DNA of 56,744 nucleotides from Actinomadura fibrosa. Lineage in GTDB: Bacteria > Actinomycetota > Actinomycetes > Streptosporangiales > Streptosporangiaceae. Numbering within the stretch: position 1 is the first letter of the stretch; every line of letters starts with the position of its first letter. This document shows positions 51,156-56,744 of this stretch, piece by piece. The DNA is taken from assembly GCF_900659615.1 (NCBI RefSeq), contig NZ_CAACUY010000042.1:1-56744 (forward strand), in the 5' to 3' direction. Below the pieces are notes generated by a model. That model was not told the DNA's origin, searched no databases, and was given only the letters and a program-made list of their open reading frames with translations. The position numbers and the translations under genes were made by a program.

Positions 51156-52703
51156 ATGGCCCGAGGAGAGCACGCACCTGCCTGTGCCCGGCGGTGGCGG
51201 GAACAGGCTGAGGCCCAAGGCGGATCGACGTGGCAACTAGTGCAGGCGATCCACGGCTGCTGCGGAGTGAGTCTGCTGAAGGCTCACCGCCTGGCCCGCG
51301 GCTGGACGGCCCGGGTCGCGATCGACCAGCTCTTGGAAGTTTGCGAGCGCGAGCGCCTCGACCCGCCGCACGCTAATATCGACCTGCTCAACGCATGGGA
51401 GAACGGCCGTGCGCGCCCGCGGCCCGACACAGCCGACCGGCTTTCACGCCTCTACAAGGCGAATCTGATCCGCTTGGGGTTTGCCAACGACTATTCCGAC
51501 GATGGTGAGCCGAACAAGGTGGTGGTCGTTCCAGCCGTACGCTCTTCCCCGGCTCCGGCCCGGGTACCTGATTACCGGCCCGAACCGCCGGTTCTCGTTC
51601 CAAGCCAGATGCACGATCCACGCCCGACGGGCAGGACCGGCGAGGAGTCCGACCGGCAGTCTGTGTTCCACGATGTGATCGCCGGTCACCGCGGCGGATC
51701 GATCGGACGCGTGCTCGCCGAGGTGGAGGGACTACGCCAGCAGATGGACCGAACCCTGGCGTCCGGCACCATCACCGAAGACCAGATGGACCGCATGGAC
51801 GAGATGGTCGTGAACTGCCGCCGCGATTACCTGGTCACCCCGCCGCTGCTCATGCTCTGCCAGCTCATGCTCGAGTTCAGCAACGTCCAGAACCTGGCCG
51901 CCCAGCGTCAACCGGGCGCCATCCAATGCCGGCTGGCCCGAGTCGCGGCGGTCTTGGCCGTCCTCAGCGCCGACGCCCTCATGAAGCTGGGCGATATCCG
52001 GCAGGCACGAGCATGGTACGGAACCGCCAAATCAGCAGCCGACGACACCGGTGACCCGCGACTGCGGGCACTCGTCCGCGCGCAGGAGGCGATGCTGCCG
52101 TACTACTACGGAGATCTCCAGGAGACGGTGCGGTTGGCTCGGCAAGCTCAAGCGCTATCGCGAGCGACGCCGTGCTCACCGACCGCGCTCGCAGCCGCCG
52201 CCGAGGGCCGTGCTCTCGCCCGCATGGGAGACCGCGACGGCGCCAACACCGCCCTCACCAGAGCTCAGCAGCTCTTCGGCGAACTCAGCGAGGGCGACAA
52301 GGGCGCGCTGGCTTTCGACTTCACCGAGCAGCGCCTCTACCTCTACCTGAGCGGCGCGCACGCCTACCTTTCCAACGTCCGGCGCGCCGAAGCCGTGCAC
52401 GAATCAGCCCTGGCGTGTTGCACGGCCGGGAGCCGGGGCATCGACTCAGCGCTCATCCGCCTCGACCAGGCCACCGGTCTCGCCCGCAGCGGCCGGGAGG
52501 CAGAAGCCTGCGAGCTGGCCGCCCACACGCTGCTCGACCTCCCACCCGAACAGCGCACCTCCATCGTGTTCGTCCGCGCCCGCGACGTCCGCTCCGCCCT
52601 TCCACTCGACCGCCGCAGCGGGAAGGCGATCAACGGCTTGAACGACGTACTCGCCCTCGAGTCGTCATCGTCACCCCGCAGCTCACAGGCTCGCGATGCC
52701 TAA
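51156..52703 (+). CDS. XRE-like regulator with TPR domain
   Basis: Encodes 515 residues from an ATG at 51156 preceded by GGGGAGAG. An HTH region near residues 45-110 contains an NAWENGRARPRPDTADRLSRLY segment typical of actinomycete XRE regulators. After a Pro-rich linker, residues 170-500 are tetratricopeptide-like helical pairs (LMKLGDIRQARAWYGTAKSAA, LARMGDRDGANTALTRAQQLF). Its last eight bases overlap the kinase-like gene, so both are expressed together and the regulator may respond to, or control, that enzyme. Confidence 0.8.
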   Translation: MARGEHAPACARRWREQAEAQGGSTWQLVQAIHGCCGVSLLKAHRLARGWTARVAIDQLLEVCERERLDPPHANIDLLNAWENGRARPRPDTADRLSRLYKANLIRLGFANDYSDDGEPNKVVVVPAVRSSPAPARVPDYRPEPPVLVPSQMHDPRPTGRTGEESDRQSVFHDVIAGHRGGSIGRVLAEVEGLRQQMDRTLASGTITEDQMDRMDEMVVNCRRDYLVTPPLLMLCQLMLEFSNVQNLAAQRQPGAIQCRLARVAAVLAVLSADALMKLGDIRQARAWYGTAKSAADDTGDPRLRALVRAQEAMLPYYYGDLQETVRLARQAQALSRATPCSPTALAAAAEGRALARMGDRDGANTALTRAQQLFGELSEGDKGALAFDFTEQRLYLYLSGAHAYLSNVRRAEAVHESALACCTAGSRGIDSALIRLDQATGLARSGREAEACELAAHTLLDLPPEQRTSIVFVRARDVRSALPLDRRSGKAINGLNDVLALESSSSPRSSQARDA

Positions 52704-53613
52704 CCAACTCGCCGGCGCAACCGACCTCCATGCGCGCGCCCGGACGGCACTCGAACGGATCTGCCGTCTGGTCGACCTCGACGCCACCGACGCCGAGCTG
52801 CTCCGCTTGCGCAGCAACGCCGTCTTCAAACTGCGGGCACCGATCGTCGTCCGGATCGCCACCTCACCCAACGCCGCCGAACGGCTCCCCGCCGTTCTGG
52901 CCGTGACCCGCTGGCTCGCCGGGCGCGGGTTCCCGACCGTCCAGCCCGCCGACGAGGTCAACGATCAACCCGTGACGCTCGACAACGTGACAGCGACCTT
53001 CTGGCGCTACGTGCCCAGCAGTGCCACTCCCGTCCACACCAGCGAGCTCGGTCGGGTGCTCCGCGACCTGCACGCCACCCCTCCCCCGTCCTTCCCCATC
53101 AAGACCCTCACCGATCCGCTCGCCAGCATCCGCACCACGGTCACCCATCACCCCGGCATACTCACCGCCGACGAGCGAACATGGCTCAGCCAACGCATCG
53201 CCGCCCTGACAAGCGCCTGGAACGAACTCCCCTTCGCTGCGCCGCCCGCTCTCGTCCACGGGGACGCCTGGATCGAAAACCTGCTCCGCCACCGAGACGG
53301 CCACGTCGTCTTGGGCGACTGGGACAGCGTCGCGATAGGCCCGCGCGAATGGGACCTGATCCACAACTACCACGGCCAGCGCCGCTTCGGCCTCTCCCCC
53401 TCCGACGTCGACGCCTTCGCCACCGCCTACGGCTACGACCTGCGCGACTGGTCGGGTTACGACACCCTCATGCAGATCCGTGACGTCTACGCCATCGGCA
53501 TCCACATCCGCAACGCCCCCGGCGACCCCTTCTCCCGCCATGAGCTGTCACGCCGCCTGACCTCCCTAAGAAACGACACCACCCACACCCGCTGGCAAAT
53601 GAAGCACGAATAA
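52696..53613 (+). CDS. Aminoglycoside phosphotransferase-family kinase
   Basis: Encodes 305 residues; the ATG overlaps the preceding gene by eight bases. The APH/choline-kinase fold is shown by VHGDAWIENLL (catalytic Asp190) and the metal-binding LGDWDSV about 20 residues later, followed by PREWDL. Family members phosphorylate antibiotics, choline or other small molecules; the substrate here is unknown and resistance should not be assumed. Coupling to an XRE-TPR regulator suggests a regulated metabolic or signalling role. Confidence 0.85.
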   Translation: MPNQLAGATDLHARARTALERICRLVDLDATDAELLRLRSNAVFKLRAPIVVRIATSPNAAERLPAVLAVTRWLAGRGFPTVQPADEVNDQPVTLDNVTATFWRYVPSSATPVHTSELGRVLRDLHATPPPSFPIKTLTDPLASIRTTVTHHPGILTADERTWLSQRIAALTSAWNELPFAAPPALVHGDAWIENLLRHRDGHVVLGDWDSVAIGPREWDLIHNYHGQRRFGLSPSDVDAFATAYGYDLRDWSGYDTLMQIRDVYAIGIHIRNAPGDPFSRHELSRRLTSLRNDTTHTRWQMKHE

Positions 53614-53678
53614 CCGACGACACACTTCGTGCGAAGACGCCGCCACCAAAGCGACCGTGCCGATGAGGATGCGCGGGT

Positions 53679-54020
53679 TCACGAGTCGGCTCCGTCCGGA
53701 ACCGGAACCGGGACCGGGACCGGGACCGCGGCGAGGTGATCGGCCATGGCCCTGCCCGCAGCCCATTCCGCCGCCCGGGCGATGTCCGCCTTGATCCTCT
53801 CGACCATCGCGATCAACTCAAGGTCGCCGATCGTCTCGGCGCGCACGACGCTGCGGCACCCCATGCTCACCATGAAGTCGGTCAGCGGGTACCGCGCGGT
53901 CGCCTCCGCCACGTTCTCGTCCAACTGCCGCAGCGCGAACGCAGGCACGTCGGCTTCGTCCTCGGGCACATCACGGGGGAACATCTGTGGACGATCTGGA
54001 TCGCGGTGGTGCGCCTGCAT
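53679..54020 (-). CDS. Small hypothetical protein with Val-Pro repeat
   Basis: Encodes 113 residues from the ATG at 54020, with GGGAG nine bases upstream; an ATG at 54065 is possible. The protein is helical and acidic, with VAEATARYPLTDFMVSMGC and a MVERIKADIARAAEWAAGRA helix, and ends in five Val-Pro pairs coded by a hexamer repeat. No family was recognised. It is divergent from the 54156 regulator, so it may be under its control. Confidence 0.55.
   Translation of the reverse strand: MQAHHRDPDRPQMFPRDVPEDEADVPAFALRQLDENVAEATARYPLTDFMVSMGCRSVVRAETIGDLELIAMVERIKADIARAAEWAAGRAMADHLAAVPVPVPVPVPDGADS
53696..53729. repeat. Hexamer tandem repeat
   Basis: About five and a half near-identical six-base units (CGGAAC, CGGGAC) encode the Val-Pro run at the C-terminus of the minus-strand gene. 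Such a repeat can change copy number by slippage without shifting the frame. Confidence 0.75.
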
Positions 54021-54155
54021 GGGACCGTTCTCCCGGGTGCGATGCGGTGGTGGTGATGCGGTCACTGCAAGTGAATCCAGGGCATGGGCCGCGAAGGCAG
54101 TGGAGGATGAGAGGAGGACAGAGGAGGGTGATGCCCTCCCCCCGGCGAGAGGTGC

Positions 54156-55433
54156 ATGGCAGTGTCGACCGCCGACAGCAAGGTCATCGGCGCGCGCCTG
54201 CGCGCGGAGCGGGAGGCCCCGCCGCGCTGGTCACGCCCTGCGCTGGCGAGGCTGCTTCGGGACGCCGCCGATCCACGTGACCGCGAACGCATGCCGCACG
54301 TCGCCAGCCTCACCGACCAGATCAAGCAATGGGAGAACGGGCGCTGGATTCCCGAGCCGCGCTACCGCGCCCTGTACGCCAAGGTGACCGGCAGATCCCA
54401 GAGCGAGCTGTTCGGCGGCGAACCGCCCGACGCCCGCACGTCCGGCGATGACGCGGTCGCCCTGGCCGACTGGCTCCAGCAGTCCAACATCGGCGACGGC
54501 ACCATCGACTACCTGCAGACGGCCGTCCGCCGCCTGGCGTTCGGCTACGCCCGCCGACCGCCGCTGGACGTTATGCGCGAAGCCCGCGAACTGCAGACCA
54601 GAATCAACCGGATCCTGCGCAGCGGCCGGCAGCGCATCGCACAGACGCAGGCACTGCTGGCCACCTCGGCCGAGCTGTTCGCGCTGGTCAATCTTCTGGC
54701 CGGGGACGTCGGCCGCTACGGCCTCGCCGACGCCTACGGGTACGCCGCATGGACGTGCGCGCACGAGGCCGACTCCGACGCCGCCCGCGCGCTCGTTTTG
54801 TGCGCCCAGTCCAAGACCGCCCGCTGGGAAGGCCGCATCCAGCAGGCCGCAGACCTCGCGCACCGCGGCTTCGAACTCGCCCCGGTCGACGGCCGGGGCC
54901 GGGTGCTGCTGGCGGTATCGGAGGCGACCGCCCTGCAACTGCGCGGAGACATCGACTCGGCGACCGGCGCGCTGGAACTCGCGCACCGGGCGCAGGACCA
55001 GAATCCCACCGCCGACGCCCTCGCCGACGCGTGGAGTTGCCCGCGACCGCGGCAGGCCACCTATGCCCTGCAGGTCGGTCTCGGCGCCGGCGACCCCGGG
55101 CGCGTGCTGCGTTCGGTCCAGGACGCCGATGAGGCGTGGGCGGACGGCGCACCGTGGGTGTACGGGACGTGGGCGCAGGTCCGGATCGGTGCCGCCCTAG
55201 CGCATGTCATGCGCGGGGATCCCGAGGGCGCCGCCGCCGAGTTGGATGAGGTGTTCGATCTCGGCAGCGAGTTCCGCGTCGTCACCATCACCGGCCGGCT
55301 GGCCGAGCTCAGCCGACGGCTGCGGCACAGCCGCTACGACGGCGACCCGCGAGCCGCCGACCTCCGCGATCAGATCCGTGCTTTCCAGGCCGGATCCCTC
55401 GACCGCAACGTCGCGACCTTGGAGGCCCTGTGA
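54156..55433 (+). CDS. XRE regulator with TPR-like domain
   Basis: Encodes 425 residues; GAGAGG lies before the ATG. The N-terminal XRE domain (residues 8-85) shows IGARLRAEREAPPRWSRPALARLL, then IKQWENGRWIPEPRYRALYAKVTG. The rest is helical repeats, including EGRIQQAADLAHRGFELAP and RGDIDSATGALELAHRAQ. It shares four bases (GTGA) with the phosphoesterase gene. The pair repeats the layout of the 51156/52696 pair. Confidence 0.8.
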   Translation: MAVSTADSKVIGARLRAEREAPPRWSRPALARLLRDAADPRDRERMPHVASLTDQIKQWENGRWIPEPRYRALYAKVTGRSQSELFGGEPPDARTSGDDAVALADWLQQSNIGDGTIDYLQTAVRRLAFGYARRPPLDVMREARELQTRINRILRSGRQRIAQTQALLATSAELFALVNLLAGDVGRYGLADAYGYAAWTCAHEADSDAARALVLCAQSKTARWEGRIQQAADLAHRGFELAPVDGRGRVLLAVSEATALQLRGDIDSATGALELAHRAQDQNPTADALADAWSCPRPRQATYALQVGLGAGDPGRVLRSVQDADEAWADGAPWVYGTWAQVRIGAALAHVMRGDPEGAAAELDEVFDLGSEFRVVTITGRLAELSRRLRHSRYDGDPRAADLRDQIRAFQAGSLDRNVATLEAL

Positions 55434-56053
55434 GCCCCCTACCCGAACGCATGTCCGATCACTGGTGGTGGCGTCCGGGCGTGCGGCCCGGCCGCCGACT
55501 GCTGGTCTGGCACATCCTCCCCGACGGGCAACCGGACGTGGTCGACCTCGTCCAGCAGTACCAGGACAAACTCGCCGGACTACCCGGCCTCGACCTGATC
55601 CCCGCCCCGTGGCTGCACATGACCACCCAGATCATCGGATTTAGCGACGAGATCTCCGACGCCGAGATCGACGCGATGACCACACAGGTCGCCCAGCGGT
55701 TCGCCGACCTCGAACCGCTGGAGGTGGAGCTCGGCCGCCTGTGGTTCCACAGCGAAGCCGTGATGCTGGGCATCCAGCCGCCGGACGGCCTGCACCCCCT
55801 ACGTACGGCCATCCGTGACGCGATAGCCGCAACGGTACGCACACACCAACTCGCCGACGAACCAGAATGGACCCCACACATCTCGGTGGCCTACAGCAAC
55901 AGCACCGGCCCCGCGCACCCGGTCATCAACGCCCTATCGTTCCGCATGCAACCGCGGCACCTGCGCGTGACCGAGGTGCACCTGGTCGAGCAGATCCGAG
56001 ACGGCCACCTGTATCGCTGGGAACGGCGAACGGCCGTCCCTCTCGGCACCTGA
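55430..56053 (+). CDS. 2H phosphoesterase (2'-5' RNA ligase-like)
   Basis: Encodes 207 residues from a GTG at 55430 that overlaps the preceding stop (GTGA). Two HxT/S motifs, HMT (63-65) and HIS (150-152) followed by VAYS, define the 2H superfamily, whose members hydrolyse or ligate 2'-5' or cyclic phosphodiesters in RNA or nucleotides. Its length is normal for the family. The substrate is unknown; candidates include tRNA ends and cyclic nucleotides. Coupling with an XRE-TPR regulator suggests conditional expression. Confidence 0.85.
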   Translation: MSPLPERMSDHWWWRPGVRPGRRLLVWHILPDGQPDVVDLVQQYQDKLAGLPGLDLIPAPWLHMTTQIIGFSDEISDAEIDAMTTQVAQRFADLEPLEVELGRLWFHSEAVMLGIQPPDGLHPLRTAIRDAIAATVRTHQLADEPEWTPHISVAYSNSTGPAHPVINALSFRMQPRHLRVTEVHLVEQIRDGHLYRWERRTAVPLGT

Positions 56054-56312
56054 TTCAGGCACCGCGACACACCCAGCCCCGCGTCTTGCGGGCGAGATAA
56101 ATCGCTCCCTCAGCCACGTGAAGGACTCGTACGTCGGTCACTGCGGAGCCGTGCGCAGACATCGTCGATCAGGCCGTCCAAGACGCGATACTTGACGATC
56201 AGGCACCCACGGCATCGCCGAGACTTAGAGGTCATAACAGAATGCGCATATGGCGCGACCTGTGGTGAGAGTCGCTGTTGCGTGAGGACGTGCGCAAGGG
56301 AGAGCAGCCTCC

Positions 56313-56708
56313 GTGGATCGTGCCCGACACCTGTGGGAACGGGTCGAGCCGCTGCTGCCGAAGGTGGAGCGCCGTCAGCGCTACACCGGACGCAAGCGGC
56401 TGGACGACCGTCAGGTGCTCTGCGGGATCCTGTTCGTGCTGCACACCGGGGTCCGCTGGGAGTACCTGCCCCAGGAGCTGGGCTTCGGGTCGGGAATGAC
56501 GTGCTGGCGCAGGCTGGCCGAATGGCATCAGGCCGGGGTCTGGGACGCCCTGCACCGGCTGCTGCTGGAGGAACTGCACGCCGCTGGACGGCTGGACTGG
56601 TCCAGGGCGGTGATCGACAGCTCCCACGTCCGGGCCCTCAAGGGTGGCCCAAAACCGGGCCGAGTCCGGTCGACCGTGGCCGGCCGGGCTCTGAGCACCA
56701 CGTGCTGA
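56313..56708 (+). CDS. IS5-family transposase, first frame (orfA)
   Basis: Encodes 131 residues from a GTG at 56313 with GGGAGAG eight bases upstream. LWERVEPLLPKVER, DDRQVLCGILFVLHTGVRWEYLP and MTCWRRLAEWHQAGVWDALH are the N-terminal region of IS5/IS427 transposases, and VIDSSHV carries the first catalytic Asp. After KGGPK the frame leaves the family sequence and stops at 56708. The full enzyme is probably made by a -1 shift at 56648-56654. Confidence 0.85.
   Translation: MDRARHLWERVEPLLPKVERRQRYTGRKRLDDRQVLCGILFVLHTGVRWEYLPQELGFGSGMTCWRRLAEWHQAGVWDALHRLLLEELHAAGRLDWSRAVIDSSHVRALKGGPKPGRVRSTVAGRALSTTC
56648..56654 (+). promoter_or_regulatory. Slippery heptamer C-CCA-AAA for -1 frameshifting
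   Basis: Read in the first frame, C CCA AAA matches the X-XXY-YYZ rule, and a -1 slip here joins both transposase parts exactly where the homology changes frame. IS427-group elements are known to use programmed frameshifting. A downstream stem in the GC-rich sequence is likely but was not modelled. Confidence 0.7.
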
Positions 56709-56744
56709 CCGACGGCCACGGCACCCCGCTGGCTGTGTCCCTGA
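56654..56744 (+). CDS. IS5-family transposase, second frame (orfB), cut by window edge
   Basis: This -1 frame relative to the first part encodes TGPSPVDRGRPGS then HHVLTDGHGTPLAVSL, the standard continuation of the DDE transposase domain. It has no start of its own here and runs off the window, so it is likely expressed only as a fusion. Confidence 0.75.

Larger units (their letters stand above)
56313..56744 (+). mobile_element. IS5-family insertion sequence (IS427-like), left part only
   Basis: The window ends inside the element. The first transposase frame starts at 56313; its continuation in the -1 frame contains the family-typical GPSPVDRGRPGS and HHVLTDGHGTPLAVSL. The left end probably lies within about 50 bases upstream (the GAGAGTCGCTGTTGCGTGAG stretch near 56267 may be the terminal repeat), but the partner end is outside the window. 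Confidence 0.75.

Noticed and set aside
52696..53613. Antibiotic-resistance gene
   Set aside because: The kinase fold is clear, but APH-family proteins have many substrates and nothing here indicates an aminoglycoside.

Overview
The window is high-GC actinomycete DNA. GTG, TTG and probably CTG starts are common, codon third positions are mostly G or C, and several protein types are actinobacterial (the SCO6880-type conjugation protein, DUF2637, DUF4913, and XRE-plus-helical-repeat regulators). The genus cannot be read from the sequence; Streptosporangiales (Actinomadura-like) or a Streptomyces relative is a guess. I saw no rRNA, tRNA or CRISPR array.

Region A (about 1-14.9 kb) looks like a defence or accessory island with weaker G/C third-position bias than the rest. 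It holds a two-TM membrane protein (233-1195), a protein with an Mrr-like nuclease N-terminus (1492-2943), and a 1389-residue minus-strand STAND NTPase with an N-terminal nuclease domain, built like antiviral Avs proteins (3402-7571). Divergent from the latter is a tightly coupled two-gene unit of a 1195-residue helical protein and an unknown partner (8417-13167). A small HEPN-like protein whose RX4H motif is duplicated in tandem follows (13708-14364). Four exact copies of a 13-mer, CGGCATGAGCGGA, all in one orientation, lie in the gaps of this island.

Region B (14.99-30.1 kb) is the transfer module of an integrative conjugative element or plasmid. A minus-strand group encodes two HTH proteins of excisionase type, a lytic transglycosylase/NlpC-P60 wall hydrolase and a PP-loop enzyme. 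The plus-strand operon encodes a ParA-like protein, a small membrane protein, a VirB8-like protein, a VirB6/TrbL-like channel protein, an SCO6880-family protein, a VirB4-like ATPase and a VirD4/TraG coupling ATPase. The coupling-protein gene carries a one-base frameshift just before Walker B. A DUF4913 protein and five or six small helical accessory genes follow.

Region C (30.6-36.5 kb) is cargo: a hypothetical protein, a LuxR-type regulator, an S9 peptidase, an MFS exporter and a Nudix hydrolase. Region D (36.6-42.3 kb, minus) is a compact operon for conjugal DNA metabolism: a small protein, a DUF2637 membrane protein, an ArdC-like/DnaG-like primase fusion and three further proteins. Divergent from it (42.5-46.6 kb) are two XRE regulators and small genes. 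Region E (46.6-49.2 kb) is the mobilisation locus: a 30-nt perfect palindrome, a candidate oriT, a MobC-like protein and a relaxase that apparently starts at CTG.

Region F (49.2-56.7 kb) resembles actinomycete regulatory DNA: an HATPase-type protein, two XRE-TPR regulators each overlapping an enzyme gene (an APH-like kinase and a 2H phosphoesterase), and at the right edge the start of an IS5-family element with a canonical -1 slippery heptamer. No integrase or replication initiator is visible, so the element probably extends beyond the window.
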